A stretch of DNA of 56,881 bases from the NCBI GenBank assembly GCA_030694975.1, contig JAUYTU010000026.1, positions 1-56,881 of the forward strand. The letters run 5' to 3'. Below the pieces are notes generated by a model that was not told the DNA's origin, did no database searches, and worked only from the letters and a program-made list of their open reading frames with translations. The position numbers and the translations under genes were made by a program. How positions within the stretch are numbered: the stretch's first letter is position 1; each line of letters starts with the position of its first letter. Positions 17,000 through 24,651 of this stretch are shown here, piece by piece. The stretch is from Erysipelotrichaceae bacterium. Its GTDB lineage: Bacteria; Bacillota_I; Bacilli_A; Erysipelotrichales; Erysipelotrichaceae.

Positions 17000-17027
17000 T
17001 GATTAAAGATTCGTTTCCTTTTATAAT
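16999..17027 (+). promoter_or_regulatory. Promoter of the glycine cleavage operon
   Basis: TTGATT (16999-17004), a 17-base spacer and a perfect TATAAT (17022-17027) precede the glycine riboswitch leader by about 10-20 bases. Confidence 0.75.
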
Positions 17028-17044
17028 GAAGGTATATATGGATG

Positions 17045-17200
17045 AAGAAACCGGGAGAGAGTGGAAACACCGCCGAAGGAGCATTCGCGCTTAAACTTTC
17101 AGGCAAAATGGACCGGTTTTGGACAAACCTCGTAGAGTGAGCAATCCACCGAAGAAGCAATCCCCTTTGGGGAGAATCTTTCAGGTCAATGGACGAGGGC
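17045..17200 (+). promoter_or_regulatory. Tandem glycine riboswitch
   Basis: Two consecutive glycine aptamers are visible. The first contains GGGAGAG, CCGCCGAAGGAGCA, ACTTTCAGGCAAAA and GGACCG (about 17055-17130). The second contains GTAGAG, CACCGAAGAAGCAA, ATCTTTCAGGTCAATGGACG (about 17130-17197). The short linker between them is typical of the cooperative two-aptamer form. It leads into a hairpin terminator and gcvT, so glycine should relieve termination and switch on its own breakdown. Confidence 0.93.
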
Positions 17201-17230
17201 GCACAGTCATTTCTGTGCGTCATTTTTTAT
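17200..17230 (+). terminator. Riboswitch expression-platform terminator
   Basis: CGCACAG (17200-17206) and CTGTGCG (17213-17219) form a stem followed by TCATTTTTTATT. Its 5' arm starts within the end of the second glycine aptamer, so aptamer folding and terminator formation compete. Confidence 0.75.
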
Positions 17231-17253
17231 TCTGAAAAAGGAGGTTTACCGTT

Positions 17254-18327
17254 TTGGAAAAGAAAACACCGCTGTATGAATGTCATTTGGAAGCCAAGGG
17301 AAAAATCGTGGAGTTTGGCGGTTATCTGTTGCCCATCCAATATGAAAGCGGCATTATGGCCGAGCACAAAGCTGTTCGGGAAAATGTCGGAATGTTTGAT
17401 GTATCGCATATGGGTGAGTTTGTCATGGAAGGCAAAGACGCTTTAGCGAACGTCAATTATTTGTTTACCAATGACTTCACGGATTTAGCGTTGGGTGGGG
17501 TTCGTTACAGTATCATGTGTCAACCCGATGGTAACACGGTCGATGACCTTTTGGTCTATCGGATGAAGGAAGACAAGTTTTATATTGTGGTCAATGCGTC
17601 CAATCGCGATAAAGACCGCGAATGGATCGAGTCAAACAAATTCGGAGATGTCAATTTTGAGGACATCAGTGATTCCATCGGTCAAATCGCCATTCAAGGT
17701 CCTAACAGTGAGAAAGTCGTTGAAAAGCTTACCAATCAAATCCCGCAGAAGTATTATACCTTTCTTGACGATGTCGTATTTGCGGGCAAAAAAGTATTGA
17801 TTTCACGTACCGGCTATACCGGTGAAGATGGTTTTGAGGTTTATTGTAGGTCTGAAGATACGCCGCACCTTTGGAATGAAGTTCTTAAGGCTGGCGCAGA
17901 ATTCGGTTTGATTCCCTGTGGTCTGGGCTGTCGCGATACCCTGCGTTTTGAAGCGGGGATGCCGTTGTACGGTCATGAACTCAGTGAGACGATCAGTCCG
18001 GTTGAAGCCGGTTTGAAAATGTTTGTGAAGTTGGATAAGGAGAATTTTATTGGAAAAGAAGCCTTAAGCAAAGACCGTTTGCGCAAGCGCATGGCTTTCA
18101 GAGTGGTGGACAAGGGTATTGCCCGTGAACATTGCGATGTCTATGTCCATGATGAGTTGGTCGGTCAAACGACGACTGGAACGTTCTCCCCTACCCTCAA
18201 TCAAGCCATATTTACAGCGTTGATTGATGTGGATGTGAGCAGCGATAATCATTTCTCGGTCGATGTGCGGGGCAGAAAATTAAAAGCAGAAGTAACGAAG
18301 TTTCCGTTTGTTCGTAAATCTAAATAA
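17254..18327 (+). CDS. gcvT: Glycine cleavage T-protein (aminomethyltransferase)
   Basis: The 357-residue T-protein releases ammonia from the aminomethyl-lipoyl arm of GcvH and passes the methylene group to tetrahydrofolate. Family marks include the N-terminal P-L-Y-E-C-H, the M-F-D-V-S-H-M-G segment with the catalytic Asp region near residue 48, and a G-Y-T-G-E-D-G-F-E segment near 190. The start is a TTG at 17254 with AAGGAGG at 17238-17244; no ATG fits. It is the first gene of gcvT-gcvH-gcvPA-gcvPB under glycine-riboswitch control. Confidence 0.95.
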   Translation: MEKKTPLYECHLEAKGKIVEFGGYLLPIQYESGIMAEHKAVRENVGMFDVSHMGEFVMEGKDALANVNYLFTNDFTDLALGGVRYSIMCQPDGNTVDDLLVYRMKEDKFYIVVNASNRDKDREWIESNKFGDVNFEDISDSIGQIAIQGPNSEKVVEKLTNQIPQKYYTFLDDVVFAGKKVLISRTGYTGEDGFEVYCRSEDTPHLWNEVLKAGAEFGLIPCGLGCRDTLRFEAGMPLYGHELSETISPVEAGLKMFVKLDKENFIGKEALSKDRLRKRMAFRVVDKGIAREHCDVYVHDELVGQTTTGTFSPTLNQAIFTALIDVDVSSDNHFSVDVRGRKLKAEVTKFPFVRKSK

Positions 18328-18342
18328 AGGAGGATTTTAACG

Positions 18343-18714
18343 ATGAAAGTTTTAGATCATTTGTTTTACACTGTATCCCATGAATGGGTTGAAATGTTGG
18401 AAGACGGTACAGCGGTCGTCGGTATCACCGATTTCGCTCAACACGAATTGGGAGATCTTGTTTATGTCAATCTGCCGGAAGTCGGTGATAAGGTTGAGGC
18501 TGGAAAGCGTTTTTGCGATGTTGAATCGGTTAAAGCGGTTTCCGATGTTTATGCGCCGGTATCGGGTGTGATTCTTGAAGTTAATGAAGAATTGATGGAT
18601 GCCCCTGAAAAACTGAATACCGATCCTTATGGTGCCTGGTTTGTAAAACTGGGTGAAGTTTCGGGTAAAGAACGTCTGATCAGTGCTGAGATTTATCGCG
18701 GTCAGACAGAATAA
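18343..18714 (+). CDS. gcvH: Glycine cleavage H-protein (lipoyl carrier)
   Basis: This 123-residue carrier shuttles the aminomethyl group between P and T proteins on a lipoyl arm. The lipoylation site is K64 in [10 protein letters not shown], flanked by conserved glycines of the biotinyl-lipoyl fold. H-E-W-V near residue 13 is typical of the family. AGGAGG precedes the ATG and gcvPA follows 12 bases after the stop. Lipoylation is expected from LplA encoded upstream. Confidence 0.96.
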   Translation: MKVLDHLFYTVSHEWVEMLEDGTAVVGITDFAQHELGDLVYVNLPEVGDKVEAGKRFCDVESVKAVSDVYAPVSGVILEVNEELMDAPEKLNTDPYGAWFVKLGEVSGKERLISAEIYRGQTE

Positions 18715-18726
18715 AGGAGGAGCGAC

Positions 18727-20040
18727 ATGGCTCAATATGTTCCAAATACCAAAGACGAACAATTGAAAATGTTGGAGGAAATCGGTAAGACATGGAATGA
18801 TCTGTTATCCCCGATCCCTCAAGGCGTTCGATTGAATCGTGAATTGGATTTACCGCCGGGCATCAGTGAATTTGAAGTAATGGCAAAAATGGCTTCGTAT
18901 GCCAAGGAAAACAAAGTGTTTACCACCGTATTGCGTGGTGCCGGTGCTTATCGTCATTTGATTCCCAGTGTTGTCCGACATTTATCAGCTCGCGAAGAAT
19001 TCGTAACCGCTTATACACCGTATCAAGCCGAATTCTCGCAAGGTATTTTACAATCAATTTTTGAATATCAAACCATGATCTGTCAGCTGACGGGGATGGA
19101 TGCTTCGAATGCTTCGGTTTATGATGGAGCGAGTGCTGTTGCGGAAGCGGTCAACATGACCGTCGATAGAAAACGTCGTCGTGCACTGTTATCTTCCAAC
19201 TTGGATCCTCAATCGATCATGACCGTTCAAACGTATACGCAACATCTTCCCATCGATGTGGAAATCATCCCTTCGAAGGATGGTCGTTTGGATCTTGATT
19301 GGCTCAAAGACCATCTTACGGAAGATTTGGCTTGTGTCGTCATTCAACATCCCAACTATTTCGGTATTTTGGAAGATACGCAGGCCATCAGTGATGTCGT
19401 GCATTCCACCAAGGCAAAGATGATCGTTTCGGTTAATCCGATATCTCTAGCCGTATTTAAAGAACCTCGCGCTTATGGTGCGGATATTGCGGTTGGGGAA
19501 GCTCAGCCTTTAGGCTTGAACATCGCTTTCGGCGGTCCGTATTTGGGCTTTATGGCGACGACCAGTGATATGGTTCGTAAGCTGCCGGGTCGGATCGTCG
19601 GTCAAACCCTTGATTTGGATGGTAAGCGTGCATTTGTATTAACTCTTCAAGCCAGAGAGCAACATATCCGTCGTGAGAAAGCATCGAGCAGTCTGTGTTC
19701 TAATCAGGCGCACTGTGCTTTGACAGCCGCGATGTATTTAACGTCGATGGGTCCGGTAGGACTTAAAGATGTGGCTTCGCAATGCTATCACAAAGCCCAC
19801 TTCTTACAAAAACAATTAGCCGCTCTGGATTTCAAGCTTAAATTCGATCAACCGTTTTTCCATGAGTTTGTGACGACCACGCCGGTTTCGACCAATAAGA
19901 TCGTTCAGCACTTGGAACAGCACGATATTCTGGCGGGATTACCGTTGGATGGTCGGACGATGTTGTGGTGTGTGACGGAGGCGGTCAGTGAAAAAGAAAT
20001 ACATACTGTCCTTCGTTTGTTAGAGGAGGTGTCGAAATGA
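18727..20040 (+). CDS. gcvPA: Glycine dehydrogenase (decarboxylating) subunit 1
   Basis: A 437-residue alpha subunit of the split P-protein, which with GcvPB decarboxylates glycine on pyridoxal phosphate and loads the methylamine on GcvH. Family marks are the early Y-V-P-N-T segment, P-S-V-V-R-H-L, the F-E-Y-Q-T-M-I-C-Q-L-T-G-M-D-A-S-N stretch near 115 and A-R-E-Q-H-I-R-R-E-K-A near 310. This subunit lacks the PLP lysine, as expected. The stop overlaps the gcvPB start (ATGA), which suits equal synthesis of the two subunits. Confidence 0.95.
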   Translation: MAQYVPNTKDEQLKMLEEIGKTWNDLLSPIPQGVRLNRELDLPPGISEFEVMAKMASYAKENKVFTTVLRGAGAYRHLIPSVVRHLSAREEFVTAYTPYQAEFSQGILQSIFEYQTMICQLTGMDASNASVYDGASAVAEAVNMTVDRKRRRALLSSNLDPQSIMTVQTYTQHLPIDVEIIPSKDGRLDLDWLKDHLTEDLACVVIQHPNYFGILEDTQAISDVVHSTKAKMIVSVNPISLAVFKEPRAYGADIAVGEAQPLGLNIAFGGPYLGFMATTSDMVRKLPGRIVGQTLDLDGKRAFVLTLQAREQHIRREKASSSLCSNQAHCALTAAMYLTSMGPVGLKDVASQCYHKAHFLQKQLAALDFKLKFDQPFFHEFVTTTPVSTNKIVQHLEQHDILAGLPLDGRTMLWCVTEAVSEKEIHTVLRLLEEVSK

Positions 20041-21479
20041 GTAACTTAATTTTTGAGACCAGCCGTGAAGGCAGACGTTGTGTCATCTTACCTACCAGTG
20101 TGATGCATGGGGATGATTTGTATCCGGAGTTTACCCGCGAATCAGCATTAGAGCTGCCAGAGGTTGCGGAAATCGATATCGTACGTCATTACATCGGTTT
20201 GTCACGCAAAGCTCACGGGGTGGACAATGGGTTCTATCCGTTGGGTTCGTGTACGATGAAGTATAATCCTCGTTTAAATGAAGATACAGCGTCTCTGGCG
20301 GGGTTTGCGCATATACACCCTCTACAACCTGTACATACGGTTAACGGTGCTCTGAAGGCTTTATGGCACTTACAACAGAGTTTATGCGAGGTAACCGGTA
20401 TGGATGCCTTCACAGTACAGCCGGCCGCCGGTGCTCATGGTGAATTTACAGGGATGTTGTTGATTAATGCTTATCATCAGTCGCGCAAAGACACAGCCAG
20501 AACTCAGGTCATTGTTCCTGATTCAGCCCATGGTACCAACCCGGCTTCCGCCGCGATGGCCGGCTATGAAGTGATTAGTGTTAAGTCCAATGAAAAGGGT
20601 GGCGTCGATATTGACGAATTAAGAAGTTTGGTCAGTGAAAAGACAGCCGCGTTAATGTTGACCAATCCAAATACGTTGGGATTGTTTGATGAGAATATTA
20701 AGGAAATTGCTCAGATGATTCATGAGGCCGGCGGATTGCTCTATTATGATGGAGCGAACTTAAATGCGATCATGGGACTCTCCCGTCCGGGCGACATGGG
20801 ATTTGATGTCGTGCATCTTAACTTACATAAGACGTTCTCAACGCCTCATGGCGGTGGCGGTCCGGGTTCCGGTCCGGTCGGTGTTAAGAAAAGACTGATA
20901 CCGTTTTTACCGAATGGTACGATCATTGCGAAAGATGATGCGCTCGCCATCAAGAATGATGATGAACTAGCCATCGGACGCATGCGTAGTTTTTATGGAA
21001 ACTTTTTAACCAATATCCGCGCACTGACCTATATTTTGTCGTTGGGCAGAGACGGATTGAAGGAAGCATCGATGAATGCGGTGCTCAATGCTAATTACAT
21101 GATGGAGAAACTAAAAGATCTCTATACGGTCGCGTATCCGAGCACCTGTATGCATGAATTTGTGGTTTCGATGGAAAAAGAAAAAGACGAATACAATGTA
21201 TCCGCCAAGGATGTATCGAAAGCACTGTTGGATGTCGGTATCCATCCGCCGACCATGTACTTCCCGCAGATCGTTCATGAAGCGCTGATGATTGAGCCCA
21301 ATGAAACGGAAAGCAAGGAAACCCTGGACTTTGCGATTCAGGCGTTTAGGGATATCTATCACACTGCGATGACAGATGGTCAGGCGTTAAGAGATGCTCC
21401 GCTGACCACTCCGGTGAAAAGAGTGGATGACGTACTTGCGGCGAGAAGCCCAATCCTGATTTACAAGAAACCTGAGTAG
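20037..21479 (+). CDS. gcvPB: Glycine dehydrogenase (decarboxylating) subunit 2
   Basis: The 480-residue beta subunit of the split P-protein carries the PLP cofactor. The Schiff-base lysine is in L-N-L-H-K-T-F-S-T-P-H-G-G-G-G-P-G near residue 268. The L-G-S-C-T-M-K-Y-N-P segment near 70 and the D-S-A-H-G-T-N-P-A-S motif near 162 are classic. It is the last gene of the operon and is followed by a strong terminator. A decayed copy of its 3' end lies 1.2 kb downstream beyond the acidic surface-protein gene. Confidence 0.95.
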   Translation: MSNLIFETSREGRRCVILPTSVMHGDDLYPEFTRESALELPEVAEIDIVRHYIGLSRKAHGVDNGFYPLGSCTMKYNPRLNEDTASLAGFAHIHPLQPVHTVNGALKALWHLQQSLCEVTGMDAFTVQPAAGAHGEFTGMLLINAYHQSRKDTARTQVIVPDSAHGTNPASAAMAGYEVISVKSNEKGGVDIDELRSLVSEKTAALMLTNPNTLGLFDENIKEIAQMIHEAGGLLYYDGANLNAIMGLSRPGDMGFDVVHLNLHKTFSTPHGGGGPGSGPVGVKKRLIPFLPNGTIIAKDDALAIKNDDELAIGRMRSFYGNFLTNIRALTYILSLGRDGLKEASMNAVLNANYMMEKLKDLYTVAYPSTCMHEFVVSMEKEKDEYNVSAKDVSKALLDVGIHPPTMYFPQIVHEALMIEPNETESKETLDFAIQAFRDIYHTAMTDGQALRDAPLTTPVKRVDDVLAARSPILIYKKPE

Positions 21480-21486
21480 AATCTAG

Positions 21487-21535
21487 ACCCCTAGGCAAGA
21501 ACAAACAAAGTTCTGAAGCCTAGGGGGTTTTTTTA
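21487..21535 (+). terminator. gcv operon terminator
   Basis: CCCCTAGGC and GCCTAGGGG form a perfect outer stem enclosing an inner AGAAC/GTTCT hairpin, followed by GTTTTTTTA. Confidence 0.9.
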
Positions 21536-21569
21536 TGAGTTAATACATAAAATCGCATTTTTCCATTAA

Positions 21570-21598
21570 AAAAGAAGCGATAACCTTACCGCTTCTTG
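21570..21598 (-). terminator. Terminator of the acidic surface-protein gene
   Basis: AAGAAGCG and CGCTTCTT pair around a ten-base loop; on the minus strand the stem runs into TTTTTTAAT. It lies just after the stop at 21606. Confidence 0.8.
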
Positions 21599-21605
21599 TA
21601 ATTGA

Positions 21606-22448
21606 TTATGCGATTGCTTTTTTCTTAGAAATGACTAACAAGAATAATCCCATCAGCCCCATCAGTAATCCAAGACTCTTAGAAGCATCAGATGTATCCG
21701 GCAGTGATTCTTCTTCGCCTAATACTTTATCTTCTTCTTCAACGTTTTCTTCTTCGACTACAACTTCTTCTTCAACATTTTCTTCTTCTTCGCCAAGAAC
21801 TTCATCATCTTCTTCGTCGACTACTACTTCTTCGTCAACTACTTCTTCTTCATCATCTTGTTCTTCTTCATCATCAACTACTTCTTCTTCGTCAACTACT
21901 TCTTCCTCTTCATCAACTACTTCTTCTTCGTCAACTACTTCTTCTTCGTCAACTACTTCTTCTTCATCATCTTGTTCTTCTTCATCATCAACTACTTCTT
22001 CTTCATCAACTACTTCTTCTTCATCATCAACTACTTCTTCCTCATCGTCGATGAATTCGATTATGAACACGACATTACTTACGCCTCTATTATCATTGGT
22101 TGTAAATTCGCCATCAGATCCTCCACCATAAACTTCTTCGGTTTTACCATGTTTGACCCAAAGAACAGCGGTAGCACCTTCAATAGTCCAAGAGAACCCA
22201 ACTAATTCTTCATCATCTTTAAGCACAAACTCATTAAGTGTAACCACAACTTCATCTTTAGTTAAAGTTATACTACCGGATTGTTCATCAATAATCCAAC
22301 CCTCGCCTTCAAATGACTTGACCGAACCGTTTTCATTGAAATTAATTTTTACGCCATTTTCCGGGAGATTGCCTGTGTTTGGGGCTGCGTTTACTTTGTA
22401 AGCAAACAAGCTAAGTAGTAACAATACAAATATAAATGTTCTTTTCAT
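21606..22448 (-). CDS. Secreted acidic-repeat surface protein with LPDTS sorting signal (paralog A)
   Basis: A 280-residue protein: signal peptide (1-21, ending V-N-A), a conserved beta-rich looking domain (about 22-130) shared with the two genes at the right edge, a long Glu/Asp/Val repeat tail (about 131-245, units like V-V-D-E-E-E), then LPDTS at 249-253, a hydrophobic helix and K-K-K. This is a cell-wall sorting signal in which Gly is replaced by Ser, as in Bacillus subtilis YhcR and YfkN. It is expected to be wall-anchored by a sortase and highly negative. Unlike its paralogs it has no recognisable c-di-GMP riboswitch. Domain function unknown. Confidence 0.85.
   Translation of the reverse strand: MKRTFIFVLLLLSLFAYKVNAAPNTGNLPENGVKINFNENGSVKSFEGEGWIIDEQSGSITLTKDEVVVTLNEFVLKDDEELVGFSWTIEGATAVLWVKHGKTEEVYGGGSDGEFTTNDNRGVSNVVFIIEFIDDEEEVVDDEEEVVDEEEVVDDEEEQDDEEEVVDEEEVVDEEEVVDEEEEVVDEEEVVDDEEEQDDEEEVVDEEVVVDEEDDEVLGEEEENVEEEVVVEEENVEEEDKVLGEEESLPDTSDASKSLGLLMGLMGLFLLVISKKKAIA
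21806..22054 (-). repeat. Degenerate Glu/Asp/Val tandem repeat in paralog A
   Basis: Minus-strand repeats of the codons for V-V-D-E-E-E and D-D-E-E-E-Q occur about a dozen times, including a larger duplicated block carrying D-D-E-E-E-Q-D-D-E-E-E twice. The repeat is more diverged than in gene C. Confidence 0.8.
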
Positions 22449-22660
22449 GATTCTTCCTCTTTCTACATTTAGAACTCATAATTTTCATCAGTCAGAAACA
22501 CTAAACTCATGTCGTGCATTTCTATTGACCTGATTCTCTCATGTCTTGGTTAGATTTCGGTTAGTATTCACTAGTTTCTTAATACTCTTCGAAATTATCG
22601 ACGAATAACGAAATATATAATCACACTATAAGGCGATAATTTAGCCATCATATTTTTTCC

Positions 22661-23011
22661 TTAGGCAAAGACAGACTGAAGAAAGAATACATGAATTTGT
22701 GGTTTCGCTGGAAAAAGAAAAAGGCGAATACAATGTATCCGCCAATGTTGTATCTAAAGCACTGTTAGACGTCGGTATCCATCCGCCAACCATGTACTTC
22801 CCGTAGATCGTTCATGAAACTTGGGGGATTTAGCCCAACGAAGCCAAAAGTAAAGAAACATTGGATTTTGCGATTCAAGCGTTTAGAGATATCTACCACA
22901 ACGAAATGATCAACGGAAAATCTCTAAGAGATGCTCCGTTGACAACTCCGGCGAAAAGAATGTATGACTACTTACGGAAAAAGCCCTATCCTAATCTACA
23001 AGAAGCAATAA
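22661..23011 (+). pseudogene. Decayed 3' copy of gcvPB
   Basis: The stretch from 22688 aligns base by base with gcvPB 21152-21475 (same H-E-F-V-V-S, D-V-G-I-H-P-P-T-M-Y-F-P and F-A-I-Q-A-F-R-D-I-Y codons) but has an in-frame TAG after Y-F-P, many substitutions and a one-base deletion near the end. 22661-22685 matches gcvPB further upstream, so an internal piece of about 80 bases is missing. It cannot encode a working subunit. With the intact gcvPB on the other side of the acidic-protein gene it marks an insertion or duplication event. Confidence 0.88.
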
Positions 23012-23161
23012 CACCTAAAGGCGATAATGCCGTCTTTTTAAATCAATAATAGTAATAATATGTAATTAGGCACTCACAAGCCGCATAGTTTATGCAAAAA
23101 TCAGCACATTTTGACATCATTTGTCATGATATAACACTTATTCAATGACTTTGATGACAAA
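23012..23161. other. Gene-free AT-rich stretch
   Basis: No coding frame or known RNA motif is seen. It holds a small GGC/GCC hairpin with T tract at 23025-23040 (probably the old gcvPB-copy terminator) and one copy of TGACATCATTTGTCA at 23112-23126, repeated at 23535-23549 on the far side of the pilin gene. Confidence 0.5.
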
Positions 23162-23162
23162 G

Positions 23163-23192
23163 AAAAACCCGACTCCTGAGGTCGGGTTTAAA
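23163..23192 (-). terminator. Pilin gene terminator
   Basis: AAACCCGAC and GTCGGGTTT form a stem with a short loop; A's on the left side give a T tract on the minus strand. It ends the pilus operon 20 bases after the pilin stop. Confidence 0.85.
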
Positions 23193-23211
23193 CAATAAAC
23201 TTATTCAATTC

Positions 23212-23499
23212 TCACGGAATTGGAACAACTTGTGTACCACATGTTACTGTAATAGTATCCGGATAAAGACCTGCAATAGTACAACCATTCAATGTTCCTG
23301 GTATAGTTTGATCCGTTGCACCTAGTAACATAACCTGCGTGTAAGTAGATCTTGCGTCTGGAAGGTCTTTTGAATCTTCAGCTGCATTAATATAGGACAG
23401 CAATGCCGGAATCAAGATAGCAGCCAAGATAGCGATGATAGCGATAACAACGATTAATTCGATGAGGGTAAAACCTTTTTTGTTTAATAATTTTTTCAT
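23212..23499 (-). CDS. pilA: Major type IV pilin (prepilin)
   Basis: A 95-residue prepilin. The class III leader is K-K-L-L-N-K-K-G followed by mature F-T-L-I-E-L with Glu at mature position 5, then a 20-residue hydrophobic helix (I-V-V-I-A-I-I-A-I-L-A). The short globular part ends in two cysteines about 18 residues apart, likely the disulfide-bonded D-region. It is the last gene in the pilus block and has its own promoter, which would give the excess of pilin needed over assembly factors. Small for a major pilin but normal for Gram-positive types. Confidence 0.9.
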   Translation of the reverse strand: MKKLLNKKGFTLIELIVVIAIIAILAAILIPALLSYINAAEDSKDLPDARSTYTQVMLLGATDQTIPGTLNGCTIAGLYPDTITVTCGTQVVPIP

Positions 23500-23515
23500 G
23501 TTTCTTCTCCTTTGT

Positions 23516-23549
23516 AAGTAAATTTAACTACAAATGACATCATTTGTCA
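23516..23549 (-). promoter_or_regulatory. Pilin promoter with palindrome over the -35
   Basis: On the minus strand TTGACA (23550-23545), a 17-base spacer and TTAAAT give a plausible promoter for the pilin gene. The -35 lies within TGACATCATTTGTCA (23535-23549, TGACA-N5-TGTCA dyad), so a dyad-binding regulator would compete with RNA polymerase. Confidence 0.5.
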
Positions 23550-23583
23550 ATATGCATTTTCTATGCAATTTGACGAATAATAT

Positions 23584-24636
23584 TTACCGTCCTAAAAGAC
23601 GCTTCAGTAACTCAGGATTACTGGTAATATCTTGGGCGGTGGTGTGGGAAATGGTTTGGTCGACAACGAGTCTTGCCAAATTGGCTTCGAATGTCTGCAT
23701 TCCAAATCTCATACCGGTTTGAATCGCTGTATTTATTTGGAAAATCTTGTTCTCACGAATAAGATTTCCAATAGCGTCTGTCATAAGCATGATCTCATGA
23801 CACGCAATCCGATCGGTGTTATCCATTCTCGGAAGTAGTGCTTGTGATATAACTCCTTTTAATGTTGCGGCTAACTGAGTTCTAATCTGGGATTGTTGAT
23901 GAGGTGGAAATACGTCGATAATCCGGTCTATAGTAGCCGGGGCACCGATCGTATGAAGTGTAGATAAAACTAAATGTCCGGTTTCTGCGGCAGTAAGTGC
24001 CAAACTGATCGTTTCATGGTCACGCATTTCCCCAACCAGAATTACGTCGGGGTCTTCACGTAGCGCAGATCTGAGTGCCTCTTGAAAGCCCTTGGAATCA
24101 TGATGGATTTCACGCTGGTTAACTAAGCTGACCTTAGATTCGTGAACATATTCAATTGGATCCTCCATTGTTATGATATGGCACGGCTTGTTTAGGTTAA
24201 TGTGATCAATCATTGCCGCTAAAGTCGTCGACTTACCAGAACCGGTAGGACCGGTAACGAGAACTAAACCGCGAGGTTCTAATGCTAAGTCTTTTAAAAC
24301 GTCAGGAAGTCCAAGCTCTTCAATGGTTGGAATATGATTATTCAATAACCGCATAGCCAAAGCGTACCTACCCCGTTGTCGGTAAGCATTGAGACGATAT
24401 CGATATCCATGGATGTCCGAATATGCCGTATCAATATCATGTCCGTCATGATACAAAGCTTTTTGAGCAGGAACAAGTAAGTTGTTTATCCATTCCTTCA
24501 TAATTTCATTGGTTAATACCGGTAATTTCAATCGTTCCAAAGATCCAATCCGACGTACTATCGGTGGCTGTCCTGTAACAAGATGGATGTCTGAACATCG
24601 TTGCTTTTGTGCATAATCTAGAATCGAATCGAACAT
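23584..24636 (-). CDS. pilT: Pilus retraction ATPase
   Basis: A 350-residue PilT-type hexameric ATPase that depolymerises pili and powers twitching. Walker A GPTGSGKST is near 129, the Asp box E-D-P-I-E near 158, Walker B L-V-G-E-M-R-D near 200, the His box H-L-V-L-S-T-L-H-T near 220, and a variant of the AIRNLIRE retraction motif (I-G-N-L-I-R-E) near 310. Presence of PilT argues for retractile pili rather than a secretion pseudopilus. It follows pilB by 15 bases and precedes the pilin gene. Confidence 0.94.
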   Translation of the reverse strand: MFDSILDYAQKQRCSDIHLVTGQPPIVRRIGSLERLKLPVLTNEIMKEWINNLLVPAQKALYHDGHDIDTAYSDIHGYRYRLNAYRQRGRYALAMRLLNNHIPTIEELGLPDVLKDLALEPRGLVLVTGPTGSGKSTTLAAMIDHINLNKPCHIITMEDPIEYVHESKVSLVNQREIHHDSKGFQEALRSALREDPDVILVGEMRDHETISLALTAAETGHLVLSTLHTIGAPATIDRIIDVFPPHQQSQIRTQLAATLKGVISQALLPRMDNTDRIACHEIMLMTDAIGNLIRENKIFQINTAIQTGMRFGMQTFEANLARLVVDQTISHTTAQDITSNPELLKRLLGR

Positions 24637-24651
24637 AATTTTTCTCCCCTT

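Noticed and set aside
17254-18327. An ATG start for gcvT
   Set aside because: No in-frame ATG near the strong AAGGAGG; TTG at 17254 has ideal spacing and gives the conserved N-terminus.
21631-22205. Long Ser/Thr-rich and hydrophobic open frames opposite the paralog A repeat
   Set aside because: They arise because GAA/GAT/GTA repeats read backwards give TTC/ATC/TAC or TCT/TCA codons without stops; no ribosome site or conserved start.
22449-22660. Possible GEMM riboswitch before paralog A
   Set aside because: Only a loose AACCGAAA-like match; the GGGACRCAAAG element is absent.
22861-23049. 62-codon plus-strand frame starting M-D-F-A-I-Q-A-F
   Set aside because: It is the tail of the decayed gcvPB copy, without ribosome site and frameshifted near its end.
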